This document shows, piece by piece, positions 53,892 through 62,704 of a DNA stretch of 64,000 nucleotides. A program made the position numbers and the translations under genes. Position 1 is the first letter of the stretch. Each line of letters starts with the position of its first letter. The notes under the pieces were generated by a model. That model saw only the letters and a list, made by a program, of their open reading frames with translations. It was not told the origin of the DNA and made no database searches. The DNA is from Phycicoccus sp. Soil802 (GTDB lineage: Bacteria; Actinomycetota; Actinomycetes; Actinomycetales; Dermatophilaceae), in NCBI RefSeq assembly GCF_001429605.1, contig NZ_LMSS01000001.1:1415-65414 (forward strand), read 5' to 3'.

Positions 53892-55760
53892 ATGGATGGT
53901 GCAGTGGGCGACAGGCAGCCGTACGGATGGGGTGGGACCGTTGGCGACTATCTTTCGCAGCCTCCTACATTGGTGCTGTCGGCCCTCGAGACTCACCTGC
54001 TGAACCTGATGGGTTGCCACGCCTCCAGCAGCCAACAGAACGCGTGGCGCGAGGAAGAAGCTCTACTTCGCGGCGCCTTGAGGGACCTTGCGATCGCGCG
54101 CCCTGAGGTCACGGGTTGGGGTCTGGCGCTTGAGTATGAGCTCCACCTAGAGGGAGGGAGGCGCCCGGACGCAATCCTGCACTCGGGAGGAAGCATATTC
54201 GTGCTCGAGTTCAAACAAGCGTCAGTGGCGCCGACAGGTGCAGCGGATCAGGTGATCGCTTACGCGAGGGATCTCGCAGAGTATCACCAGGCGACTCACG
54301 GCCTTCCGGTTGAGCCGGTCCTGGTGTTGACGAACACCTCCATGGTTTCGTCATGGGCGGATGGGCTGGCCGTTCTTGGGCCCTCCCAGCTTGCAGCCTT
54401 CCTTGACGGGAGCTCCGCGTCGGGTGACATTGACTTTCAGACCTGGTTGGACTCCCCGTATGAGCCGCTTCCGACTCTGGTTGAGGCTGCGCGCATGATC
54501 TTCCGTGAAGAGCCCCTGCCGAGGATCAGGCGCGCCGAGTCGGCGGGTATTCCAGAGGCAGTAAATCTGTTGGTAAGACTTACGAAGGAAGCGCAGCGCG
54601 ACTCGTTGCGATCCCTCGCAATGCTTGCTGGGGTGCCCGGAGCAGGCAAGACCCTTGCCGGACTTTCGTTGGTGTATGACCGACTTGCGGATGACCACGA
54701 CGCCGTCTTCTTGTCTGGTAACGGGCCGCTCGTCCAAGTGCTCAGGGACGCCCTCCAGAGCAAGACATTTGTCCAGGATCTTCATGCGTTCATCACCACC
54801 TACGGCACCTCCACTCGTCTGCCGGACCACCACATTGTCGTCTTCGACGAGGCTCAGAGGGCGTGGGATGCGGGGTACATGGCATGGAAAGGCAGAGGCG
54901 TAGCAAGCGAGCCAGACCTCCTGGTTGAGATTGGGGAGCGCCTTCCTCATTGGTGTGCCTTGGTTGGCCTGGTCGGGGACGGACAGGAGATCCATTCGGG
55001 CGAAGAGGCCGGAATCCAGCAATGGCAGACTGCATTGACTCGCGAAGCATCGCTCGCCTGGCGCGTCCACTGTCCGCCGCGCCTAGCCCCAGCCTTCGAA
55101 GGGCAGGATGTCACTGAGCACGAAGACCTGGATCTCACGATCTCCTTGAGATCTCGTCGGGCAGACGATCTGCATGCCTGGGTCGCCGCCCTGCTTGATG
55201 GCCGGCTGGGTGACGCGGCCAAGCTGGCGGCATCCGTTCAGCGCCGAGGATTTCCGATGTATGTGTCTAGGGACCTAGAGCGTTGCAAGGCGTATCTCCG
55301 GGAGCGGTATTTGGGTGAGCCGGAGCGCCGCTACGGAATCATCGCCTCCTCCAAGTCACAACGGTTCTTGCCTCCGTACGGCGTTGACTCGAGCTGGCCC
55401 GCGACAAAGAAGGTCAACTTTGCCCATTGGTACAACCGCGAAAGGGGGCAAGCTGGCGCCGGCTCCAATCTGGACGCTGTCGTGACGGAGTTCGGCTGCC
55501 AGGGGCTTGAGCTCGATATGCCGTTGGTTGCATGGGGAGACGACGTCCTTTGGTCTGGGCGCGCCTGGAAGGTGAAACCTGGAAGGCCCCAATACCCGCA
55601 GGAAGACCCTGTCCAGCTTCGGCTGAACTGCTACCGGGTGCTGCTGACGCGCGGCCGAGATGGATTGTTAGTGTTCCTACCGGACGACAGGTCTGTCGAC
55701 CTAACGGAACACGCCCTTCTGGCTGCAGGTTTGAGCCCACTGCCAGCGCTCCTCACCTAG
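53892..55760 (+). CDS. DUF2075/Schlafen-like helicase with N-terminal PD-(D/E)XK
   Basis: It has 622 residues from the ATG at 53892. The N-terminal nuclease-like core (GGRRPDAILH, then FVLEFKQASV; D93, E106-x-K108) is followed by an SF1-type P-loop domain: GVPGAGKT near 248, VVFDEAQRAW near 316 and a C-terminal VLLTRGRDGLLVFLP. This is the DUF2075 architecture, related to the Schlafen group 3 helicase domain and frequent in bacterial defence loci. It is the last gene of the accessory region. Confidence 0.8.
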   Translation: MDGAVGDRQPYGWGGTVGDYLSQPPTLVLSALETHLLNLMGCHASSSQQNAWREEEALLRGALRDLAIARPEVTGWGLALEYELHLEGGRRPDAILHSGGSIFVLEFKQASVAPTGAADQVIAYARDLAEYHQATHGLPVEPVLVLTNTSMVSSWADGLAVLGPSQLAAFLDGSSASGDIDFQTWLDSPYEPLPTLVEAARMIFREEPLPRIRRAESAGIPEAVNLLVRLTKEAQRDSLRSLAMLAGVPGAGKTLAGLSLVYDRLADDHDAVFLSGNGPLVQVLRDALQSKTFVQDLHAFITTYGTSTRLPDHHIVVFDEAQRAWDAGYMAWKGRGVASEPDLLVEIGERLPHWCALVGLVGDGQEIHSGEEAGIQQWQTALTREASLAWRVHCPPRLAPAFEGQDVTEHEDLDLTISLRSRRADDLHAWVAALLDGRLGDAAKLAASVQRRGFPMYVSRDLERCKAYLRERYLGEPERRYGIIASSKSQRFLPPYGVDSSWPATKKVNFAHWYNRERGQAGAGSNLDAVVTEFGCQGLELDMPLVAWGDDVLWSGRAWKVKPGRPQYPQEDPVQLRLNCYRVLLTRGRDGLLVFLPDDRSVDLTEHALLAAGLSPLPALLT

Positions 55761-55788
55761 GAGAATGGTTCCATCACCCGGGCAACTG

Positions 55789-55819
55789 TTTGGGCTGCAT
55801 CACAGCCTTAAGCCAAACG
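55789..55819 (+). terminator. hairpin after the DUF2075 gene
   Basis: GTTTG...CAAAC encloses GGCTG-CATCA-CAGCC, two nested stems near 55789-55819, about 30 bases after the stop and before the convergent amidase gene. Confidence 0.45.
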
Positions 55820-55924
55820 GGTCGCTCGGAGATCGAGGCGGGCGCGGTTTGCTTCTGCCAGAGAGCGATGACGGCGACGTAGGCAAAGCGTAGAGCAGCC
55901 AGACGTCATGCTGGCGCTCCTGTG

Positions 55925-58210
55925 TCAGCGGACTCCGGTGATGCGCGTCGTGGCGCCCCAGGGGGCGGTGAACTTCTTGGGCGCCGCGAAGGCGCCCTTG
56001 CCGGTCCCGGCGTACACGTAGTCGACGTTGGCCGGCGTCCGGCCGATCAGGTCGGCCTTGCCGTCACCCGTGAGGTCGGCGGTCGAGAACACCGTGTTGT
56101 AAGTCTGCCAGCCCGTCGATACGAAGACGCCGGGGAGGTACCCGGTCGCGGTGGCGGTGCCGATGCCGGTGCCGCGGTAGAGGTAGAGCTTCCCCGTCAG
56201 CGTGCGTCCCAGCAGGTCGGCCTGGCCATCTCCGGTGACATCCCCTGGGGTGATCACCTGAGCGAGCGTCTGCCAGTTTGTGCCGATGCGGGTCCAGGTG
56301 CCGGTGAAGCCGCTCTTGCCGTCGCCGACGATCATCCACAGCTCGCCGTTGGCCTTGCGCGCCAACAGGTCTGGCTTGTGGTCGCCGGTCCAGTCTCCGG
56401 GTGTGAGCAGGTCGGTGTAGCCCTGCCACGTCTGGGACAGCAGGGTGCGGGTGCCCATCACGCCGCCCTTGCCGTTGCCCTTGTAGAGGTAGGCCCAGCC
56501 GTCCGGTGTGACAGCAACGATGTCGGCGAGTCGGTCGCCGGACAGGTCACCGGGGGAGACGACCTGGCTGTAGATGTTCCAACCGGTGCCGATCCGCGTG
56601 GGAGTGCCGATGCCGCCGACCTTGGCGGGGTAGAAGTAGAGGTCGCCGGCCGCCGTGCGACCGATGACGTCACCGCGTCCGTCGGCGTTGAACCCGACGA
56701 TGGGCAGCGCCGGCACGACCGGCGTGGGCGCAGGGACCGTGGGCACAGGCGGGGGAGGCGGGGGAGCGCCGGTCTTCGTGTAGGTGAGTCCGGAGAGCGC
56801 GCGCCAGTCGTTGGCCGCGACCTTCCCGGTGACCGTGAGCACTGCGGCCTTCTGGAAGCGCTGCACGGCGCCAGCCGTGCCGGTGCCGAACGCGCCGTCT
56901 GCAGTGCCCGCGGCATACCCACGCCTGTTGAGCTCGAGCTGGAGGTCCCGCACCGCCCAGCCCTTGGAGCCGGTGGCGAGGGTGAGCGTGCCGTAGGTGG
57001 CGAACAGCTTCGCCGTCGGGACCGGGGTGGGGGGTGGCGGCACCGAGGTCTTCGCGTAGGCAGTGGCCTTGCTGCGGATGGTCGCCATCAGCGGGTAGAG
57101 GTACTGGCCGGGGCACAGCGTGTAGGACGTGTTCTGGTGGGCGTTGAGGGTCTGGAGGGTGGCGACGACGCCGGCGGCGTACTTGGTGCCGGTGCCGCCC
57201 GCGGAGGTGAGCTTGGTCGTGGCGGACGGGTCGACGCCGTACTGCGAGAGCTTCCAGCCAGCGACCTTGGCGAGTGAGTCGACCATGACGGCAGGGGGCT
57301 TGGCGGTCTGGTAGTTGCCGAGCGCAGCGACGCCCATCGTGTTGGTGTTGAAGCCCATCGCGTGGGCGCCGCGCACCGCTGAGGTGATGGAGCCGGCGCG
57401 GCCTTCGTAGATGCGGCCGAACTTGTCGACGAGGAAGTTGTAGGCGATGTCAGACCAGCCGAGGCCCTTGGTGTCGTAGGCGTAGATGCCGCGGATCTGG
57501 GCGGCGGCGGTGGCTTCGGTGTAGTCGTTGGAGCTGGCGGTGTGGTGGATCGTGATCGCCTTGACGGTCGTGTTGTACGTCGTCGACCCACGCAGCGACT
57601 CGTCGGCGCCCCACTGCTTGCGGGTGATGATCGTGGGCATCGCCGCGGCGGCTGAGGCAGAGGCTGCGGGTGTCTTGGGGGTGAGGTCGTCGTCGGCGGA
57701 CGAGGTGCCCGGGTTGATCGTGGTGACGCGGACGTCGGGCAGGGGCTGGCCGTTCGGGGTGTCGACCCGCACCTGGATCGCCGTAGCGCCGTCGGTGACG
57801 AGGGGGTTCGTGCCGAGCCGGGCCGTGACGGACTCGCCGGTGCCGCTCTGGGGACCCTCGTCGGTCACGCCAGGCGTCTCCCAGGCGCTCCAGCCGGAGT
57901 CCTCGCGCACACGCAGCTGCACGATGACGTCGTCATTGGTGAGGCCAGTGCTGCGCGACCACGAGACGCCCGCCACGGTGAACCGCGACCGCTCCTGCAC
58001 AGGGGTGAGGGTGCTGATGGCGCGGCCGGGCACGACGCGGTGGGTCCAGAGCTGGCCCTTAGCGACGGCGTCCACGCCGTGGATCGCGGTCGACTGGACG
58101 CGCGGGGCGACGGGATGGGCCGTGTCCGTGGAGGCGAACGACACCGTAGGGAGGGCCACGAAGACGGGGGTGATGGCCAGGACTGCGAGGGAAGCGGGGA
58201 GAAGGCGCAC
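55925..58210 (-). CDS. secreted N-acetylmuramoyl-L-alanine amidase with PG-binding and FG-GAP-type repeats
   Basis: It has 761 residues from a GTG at 58210 (VRLLPASLAVLAITPVFVAL), a clear signal peptide. After an unknown beta-rich region comes a PGRP-type amidase 2 domain (about 190-360): TIHHTASSNDYT with zinc-site histidines, YNFLVDKFGRIYEGRAG, and TLNAHQNTSYTLCPGQYL. A peptidoglycan-binding domain (AVRDLQLELNRRGYAAGTAD) and Pro-rich linkers lead to C-terminal VCBS/FG-GAP repeats (SGDRLADIVAV, TGDHKPDLLAR, TGDGQADLLGR, TGDGKADLIGR). It would cleave the amide between MurNAc and L-Ala in the cell wall. Confidence 0.88.
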   Translation of the reverse strand: MRLLPASLAVLAITPVFVALPTVSFASTDTAHPVAPRVQSTAIHGVDAVAKGQLWTHRVVPGRAISTLTPVQERSRFTVAGVSWSRSTGLTNDDVIVQLRVREDSGWSAWETPGVTDEGPQSGTGESVTARLGTNPLVTDGATAIQVRVDTPNGQPLPDVRVTTINPGTSSADDDLTPKTPAASASAAAAMPTIITRKQWGADESLRGSTTYNTTVKAITIHHTASSNDYTEATAAAQIRGIYAYDTKGLGWSDIAYNFLVDKFGRIYEGRAGSITSAVRGAHAMGFNTNTMGVAALGNYQTAKPPAVMVDSLAKVAGWKLSQYGVDPSATTKLTSAGGTGTKYAAGVVATLQTLNAHQNTSYTLCPGQYLYPLMATIRSKATAYAKTSVPPPPTPVPTAKLFATYGTLTLATGSKGWAVRDLQLELNRRGYAAGTADGAFGTGTAGAVQRFQKAAVLTVTGKVAANDWRALSGLTYTKTGAPPPPPPVPTVPAPTPVVPALPIVGFNADGRGDVIGRTAAGDLYFYPAKVGGIGTPTRIGTGWNIYSQVVSPGDLSGDRLADIVAVTPDGWAYLYKGNGKGGVMGTRTLLSQTWQGYTDLLTPGDWTGDHKPDLLARKANGELWMIVGDGKSGFTGTWTRIGTNWQTLAQVITPGDVTGDGQADLLGRTLTGKLYLYRGTGIGTATATGYLPGVFVSTGWQTYNTVFSTADLTGDGKADLIGRTPANVDYVYAGTGKGAFAAPKKFTAPWGATTRITGVR

Positions 58211-58553
58211 GAGTTACGTCCGGGGGGATCGTGGGAGGCGGGGGGCTGGTGTGACGACAGTGAAGAGTGGCATCCGCAACCATCTCGTGCCCCATTGATC
58301 CCGGAAAGATGGCCGTTCGGACGATCCGGCTTCCGCGTGTCGCTGGCGTGTCGCCGCAAGTCAGCGCAGTGGGCCGCAAATGGATGAGTAATCCTCCGTT
58401 CGGCCGACCCACCAATGGGCTGAAAGCGCTCGCTCAGCCACTAACGGCACGTATCTGGCTGAGGTGCGTGATTCTGTGCAAGGCCCGCAAATCGGGCATC
58501 TCGCGAGGCCGCATCCGCAACTGTCGGCCGACAAGTCCTGGAGGAAAGACGAC
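58211..58553. promoter_or_regulatory. 343-bp divergent promoter region with a 12-bp palindrome
   Basis: It lies between the amidase and DUF2510 genes. TGTCGGCCGACA (58522-58533) is a perfect palindrome 20 bases before the DUF2510 start and may bind a dimeric regulator. No coding sequence is supportable. Confidence 0.4.
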
Positions 58554-59600
58554 ATGAGCACGCCGGCGGGCTGGTACCCGCAGAGTGATGGTCAGCAGCG
58601 GTACTGGGATGGGCAACAGTGGACCGAGCACTTCGCGCCGGGCACCGTAGCCGTGCCCACCGACTCGGCCACGCCTCAGCTCGCGTCGCAGTCCTCGACG
58701 AAACCGTTCTACAAGAAGAAGCGCTTTGTCATTCCTGGTGCCGTCATTGCACTGACGCTCGTTGCGGGAGCCCTCGCGCCGGACGATGCCACGACGCCAG
58801 TGTCGGCCTCGACGACGCCCGGAGCCCCATCGTCATCATCGAAGTCCGCCCCATCGCCGTCGACGTCCACGTCAGCGGATCCCGCTGCAGCAGCAGCCGA
58901 CGCCAAAGCCAAGGCAGATGCAGCGGCCAAGGCGAAGGCCGATGCAGCTGCCAAGGCCAAAGCGGATGCCGCGGCAAAGATCAAGGCCGCCGCTGATGCG
59001 AAGGCCAAGGCGCTTGCTGACGCGAGAGCGAAGGCGGCGGCGCTGCTAGCTCCCTACAACGAGACCTACGGAACGTTCGCCCGCATCACCAAGAAGGGCC
59101 GTGGTGACGCGATCATCAAGCTCCCGAAGGGGGCCGCAGCAGGCATCGTGACGATGACCCACAGGGGGAGCTCGAACATCGCCGCTTCGGTGCTTGACTC
59201 ATCCAACCAGCCAACGGGTGACCTCCTGGTGAATGAGATCGGGAACTACTCGGGTGTCACTGTGTATGGGCTCAACGACTTTGGCGGCGACCCGACCAAG
59301 ATCAAGATCACCGCTGATGGATCCTGGACGATTCGTATCGCCCCGGTCTCGTCTGCACCAGTCCTCCCCAAGTCAGTGACAGGCGTGGGGGACAAGGTGT
59401 TCCGCTACGACGGCAGCGCTTCCGACTGGGCCATCTCCCACAAGGGTTCCTCCAACTTCGCCGTGATCCAGAGCGGCGGGCTCATGCCCAACCTGGCTGT
59501 CAACGAAATCGGCAACTACAAGGGCGTTGTCCCGCTGATCGAGGGTCCGTCCGTCGTGACGATCACCGCCGACGGCCGTTGGTCCCTGGTCAGGAAGTAG
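58554..59600 (+). CDS. DUF2510 membrane-anchored protein with Ala/Lys-rich stalk
   Basis: It has 348 residues from the ATG at 58554 with GGAGGAAAG upstream. The DUF2510 motif (PAGWYPQSDGQQRYWDGQQW) is at the N-terminus, a membrane helix (FVIPGAVIALTLVAGALA) near 62-80, then a Ser/Pro linker, a repetitive AKADAAAKAKADAAAK helix, and two similar beta domains (NIAASVLDSSNQPTGDLLVN / NFAVIQSGGLMPNLAVNEIG). It is exposed outside the membrane; role unknown. The lipoprotein gene follows nine bases later, so the two probably form an operon. Confidence 0.8.
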   Translation: MSTPAGWYPQSDGQQRYWDGQQWTEHFAPGTVAVPTDSATPQLASQSSTKPFYKKKRFVIPGAVIALTLVAGALAPDDATTPVSASTTPGAPSSSSKSAPSPSTSTSADPAAAAADAKAKADAAAKAKADAAAKAKADAAAKIKAAADAKAKALADARAKAAALLAPYNETYGTFARITKKGRGDAIIKLPKGAAAGIVTMTHRGSSNIAASVLDSSNQPTGDLLVNEIGNYSGVTVYGLNDFGGDPTKIKITADGSWTIRIAPVSSAPVLPKSVTGVGDKVFRYDGSASDWAISHKGSSNFAVIQSGGLMPNLAVNEIGNYKGVVPLIEGPSVVTITADGRWSLVRK

Positions 59601-59609
59601 GGGTACCTC

Positions 59610-60080
59610 ATGCGTACAGCAACTCGCGTGAATCAACTTGCTGCATGGTCAGCCTGCGCTGTCGTCGGCACTGCACTGCTCGGAGCCTGTGGCGGGGGTG
59701 GGGTCGCAACTCCCGCTACCGTCACGCAAACCGTCATCCGCGAGACGGTCACAGTCAGCCCCACCTCAACTGTGGCACCGGCACCACCGGCCGAGGTAAC
59801 ACCTGATCCAGCGGCGGCCACTCCGGCAGACGTTGCGCCGACTCCTGAGACATTCGTGATGCCGAAGCTCGTTGGGAAGAATCTGCAACTCGCCCAGGAC
59901 ACGCTCCAGAGCGTTGGGTCCTACGTGCTCGATCAGGAGGACGCGTCTGGCTTGGGCCGACTCCAGGTCAATGACTCGAACTGGAAGGTCTGCTCGCAGA
60001 AACCGAAGGCAGGGGCGAGTATCCCGATAGAGACTGTTGTCTTGCTCAGCTCCGTCAAGCTGTCCGAGGACTGCCCGTAG
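59610..60080 (+). CDS. PASTA-like lipoprotein
   Basis: This 156-residue protein has the lipobox LLGACGGG at the end of the signal peptide, a Thr/Pro-rich linker (40-85) and one PASTA-like domain (FVMPKLVGKNLQLAQDTLQS, then NDSNWKVCSQKPKAGASI). It is lipid-anchored outside the membrane and co-transcribed with the DUF2510 gene. Its PASTA unit, with the DSNW-V-x-Q-x-P signature, parallels that of the island lipoprotein 22518-23435. Confidence 0.8.
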   Translation: MRTATRVNQLAAWSACAVVGTALLGACGGGGVATPATVTQTVIRETVTVSPTSTVAPAPPAEVTPDPAAATPADVAPTPETFVMPKLVGKNLQLAQDTLQSVGSYVLDQEDASGLGRLQVNDSNWKVCSQKPKAGASIPIETVVLLSSVKLSEDCP

Positions 60081-60096
60081 CTGTCTCGAGTCTGGA

Positions 60097-60262
60097 GGTG
60101 GCCCACTTGCTGCCACTGATGCCTCACGAGAGGCCCGGATCGGCCGATCGGTGAGGGACAGGTGGCAACTAGTCGTGGGGGTGGCCGACTTGTTGCCACT
60201 GATGCCTCATGAGAGGGCCGAATCGGCCGATCGGTGAGGGACAGGTGGCCACAAGTCAGGGA
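60097..60262. repeat. two 83-bp direct repeats with internal hairpins
   Basis: Units 60097-60179 and 60180-60262 share long identical stretches (CTGATGCCTCA, TCGGCCGATCGGTGAGGGAC). Each holds the palindrome-like ATCGGCCGATC. Between units, GTGGCAACTAGTC (60162-60174) pairs with GACTTGTTGCCAC (60187-60199) with one mismatch. The block fills the space between convergent genes, like a REP/BIME-type element acting as a bidirectional terminator. Confidence 0.75.
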
Positions 60263-60274
60263 GGGGGGCGACCC

Positions 60275-61021
60275 TCAAGCCGGCGGGGGGAGGGTGACGC
60301 CGAACCCGGCCACGGCCAGTCGCAGCAGCACCTGGCCCGGCGCCAGCAGGTCGGCGATGCGGGCGGCGCTGAGCACTTCGAGCTCAGCCAGCCGCGCGGC
60401 ATACGCCTCGGGGCCGGCGACCCGCGCCTGCTGGAGCTCGATGGTGTTGTGCCACACCTTCTGTCGGGCCTCGCGCAGGAACCGCTTGCTGCTCAGGCGG
60501 TTCAGCGGCTGGAGCACCCGGTCGACGAGCGAGCGCGCTGACAGGGCGCCGAGCTCGTCGTCCTCGTCGGCGACGCGGGCCGAGAGCACGCCGTCGATGC
60601 GTTCGTGGTCGCGCTGCCTGCGGGCCATGACCACCGGGTCACCGAACTCCGCGTCGCTGATCACCGCCAGCAGCGCCTGGGGCAGGTCGTAGTTGATGTG
60701 CGCGTTGATGCCCAGCAACACATGGCGCAACGCCGGCAGGGACTCCGGCGCGTCGAAGGCGAGCCGCCACGGCCGCGGCACCTCGTGGCTGCCGACGAGG
60801 TCGAGCTCGAGCGCGGCGAGGTAGAGGTCGGCGAACGCCACGTCCCACTGCTCGACCCACTCGGGATCCTCGAACTGCGCGTCCGCGATCGCCTTCCCCA
60901 CAGCCAGAGTCGTGCGTCGGTAGGTGTCGAGGAAGACGCGTTGCGCTGTGCGTTCGGGAGGCATCCGGTCAAGCCGGGCATCCATGGCAGCAACGACTGC
61001 GGCGATGTCGCGCGTGGGCAT
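60275..61021 (-). CDS. DUF5995 family protein
   Basis: It has 248 residues from the ATG at 61021, with AGGGGG upstream. The helical sequence with MPPERTAQRVFLDTYRRTTL, VLLGINAHINYDLPQAL and FLREARQKVWHNTIEL matches DUF5995, a small actinobacterial family of unknown function. No signal or membrane segment. It is divergent from 61113-61715. Confidence 0.75.
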   Translation of the reverse strand: MPTRDIAAVVAAMDARLDRMPPERTAQRVFLDTYRRTTLAVGKAIADAQFEDPEWVEQWDVAFADLYLAALELDLVGSHEVPRPWRLAFDAPESLPALRHVLLGINAHINYDLPQALLAVISDAEFGDPVVMARRQRDHERIDGVLSARVADEDDELGALSARSLVDRVLQPLNRLSSKRFLREARQKVWHNTIELQQARVAGPEAYAARLAELEVLSAARIADLLAPGQVLLRLAVAGFGVTLPPPA

Positions 61022-61112
61022 CTGCACCCCCTGACCGGCTGGGCTTGCGCGACTAGTATCCGACCGAGGACCCGCGTTGTCAGCGGCCCGCAGGCGGAGA
61101 GTCAGGTGCGCC

Positions 61113-61715
61113 GTGACCAAGATGCGTAGCCACAGCCCCCGAGACTTCGATCCCGTCGTGCTCGGGCACCACGAGACCCTCGCGTGGGCCAGCTACTACC
61201 GGCGCGAGTGGTGGCCGGCGCTGCGGTCGTTCGTCGGGATGATCGACCAGGGCTTCGGGCTCGGGCCACGCCGCACGTTCATCGGCGCGTGGCACGTGCT
61301 GAAGGCCAACAAGGCGTGGGCGCCGGTGCCCACCAACGATCCTGACGCCGCGCGTGCCTCGATGCGCCGGTTCTACGAGCTCGTCCTGGCGCACTCCGAC
61401 CTCGACTTCGACCCGCTCCGCGCCTCGGAGCTGGAGGTCGAGTGGTGGCGGGTCCACCGGGCGCACCAGCGCGACGACGCGGCCACCAGGGGCGAGCTCG
61501 AGCGCGCCCTCGTCGACCTCTACTCCTACGTCTACTCCGCGCCGCCCGAGTCGATGCACGAAGCCGCCCGCTGGCGCGCCGAGGCGATGGACCTCTCGGA
61601 CGCCTGGGTCGACGCCGGCTGCGACCTCGACGACCCACGCCTGGCTGCCGAGCGCCGCGCGTTGGTCGCCTCGTACGCCGCGTTGCTCGACTCGGTCTCC
61701 CGGGTGCCGTCATGA
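61113..61715 (+). CDS. unknown protein coupled to a membrane protein
   Basis: It has 200 residues from a GTG at 61113 (ATG alternative 61122). The body (HETLAWASYYRREWWPALRS, GPRRTFIGAWHVLKANKAWA) is rich in Trp and helices; no family was recognised. Its stop overlaps the next start (ATGA), so the proteins probably work together at the membrane. Confidence 0.65.
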   Translation: MTKMRSHSPRDFDPVVLGHHETLAWASYYRREWWPALRSFVGMIDQGFGLGPRRTFIGAWHVLKANKAWAPVPTNDPDAARASMRRFYELVLAHSDLDFDPLRASELEVEWWRVHRAHQRDDAATRGELERALVDLYSYVYSAPPESMHEAARWRAEAMDLSDAWVDAGCDLDDPRLAAERRALVASYAALLDSVSRVPS

Positions 61716-62548
61716 AGCGCGACGACCGAGTGCTCACTGCCACCAAGGCACTCTCCGCGTTCATCGCGCCCTTCCTGCTCGTGGCCTTCGTGATCCTCTA
61801 CGGCTTCACGGGCGATACCGCGCGCCTGTGGTCGTGGCAGATCCAGTCGCACATGACCTCGATGCTGCTGGCCTCCGCCTACCTCGGGGGCTGCTACTTC
61901 TTCCTCCGCGTCCTCCTGGTGGAGCGGCGGTGGGCGGAGGTGCGCGCCGGTTTCGTGTCGGTGGCGGTGTTCGCCAGCCTGCTGGGCATCTCGACGGTCA
62001 TCCACTGGGACAAGTTCTCGCACGGCAAGGTCGCCTTCTGGTTGTGGGCCGGCCTCTACTTCACGGCACCCTTCCTCGTCGTCGCTGCTTGGCTCGCCAA
62101 CCAGCGGTATGCCGCGCCGCCGGCCCCGGACGCCCCTCGCCTCGGCCGGGTGGCCCGGCGAGTCGTGGGCGGCACGGGCGCCCTTGCCCTCGTCACCGGG
62201 CTGTTCCTCTTCCTCGCACCCGAGCTGGCGATCCCGGTCTGGCCGTGGCCGCTCACCCCGCTGACCAGCCGAGTCGTAGGTGCGACGTTCTGCCTCGGCT
62301 GCGCCGGCCTCGCGGTGCTGCGTGACCCGCGGTGGGAGACGGTCCGGGTGATGCGCCGGGTGCAGCTCGTGATGTTCACCCTCATCCTCGTGGCGGTCGT
62401 GCGGGCCCGACACGAGTTCTTCACCGACCGTCCTCTGACCTGGGTGATGGGCATGGGCTTCGTCGTGATGTTCGTCGGCTCGGCCGCGTCGGCGCTGTCC
62501 CGGCCACGCGGCATACCCACTGCGGCGACTCCGCGGCATACGCCCTGA
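61712..62548 (+). CDS. integral membrane protein
   Basis: It has 278 residues from the ATG at 61712, overlapping the previous stop. About eight hydrophobic helices are visible (for example FIAPFLLVAFVILYGF, MLLASAYLGGCYFFLRVLLV, FWLWAGLYFTAPFLVVAAWL, GMGFVVMFVGSAASAL). No transporter signature was recognised. It is translationally coupled to the preceding unknown protein. Confidence 0.7.
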   Translation: MKRDDRVLTATKALSAFIAPFLLVAFVILYGFTGDTARLWSWQIQSHMTSMLLASAYLGGCYFFLRVLLVERRWAEVRAGFVSVAVFASLLGISTVIHWDKFSHGKVAFWLWAGLYFTAPFLVVAAWLANQRYAAPPAPDAPRLGRVARRVVGGTGALALVTGLFLFLAPELAIPVWPWPLTPLTSRVVGATFCLGCAGLAVLRDPRWETVRVMRRVQLVMFTLILVAVVRARHEFFTDRPLTWVMGMGFVVMFVGSAASALSRPRGIPTAATPRHTP

Positions 62549-62627
62549 TTTGCCCGAGACCTCCTCAGGGTCACCCCTGAACGCCCCCTGAACCCGCGCC
62601 CAACTCGCGCGAAAATCGTTGTCCGTC

Positions 62628-62656
62628 AAAGCAACCGCGGCCTACGGTGGATGACA
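62628..62656 (+). promoter_or_regulatory. possible sigma-70-like promoter of the MMPL gene
   Basis: Near 62620-62650 TTGTCC is followed, 18 bases later, by TACGGT, a loose -35/-10 pair upstream of the MMPL start. Weak match; position approximate. Confidence 0.25.
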
Positions 62657-62704
62657 ACGTCGCCGGGCAGGGGGTGCGACCAAACTCGAGGTGAGGGACA
62701 GACG

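Noticed and set aside
60097-60262. Short CRISPR array
   Set aside because: Only two units with no spacer variety; the internal hairpins fit a REP-like terminator element.
61532-62629. Minus-strand 365-residue open frame
   Set aside because: Gly/Glu/Arg/His-rich antisense shadow of the coupled unknown and membrane protein genes.
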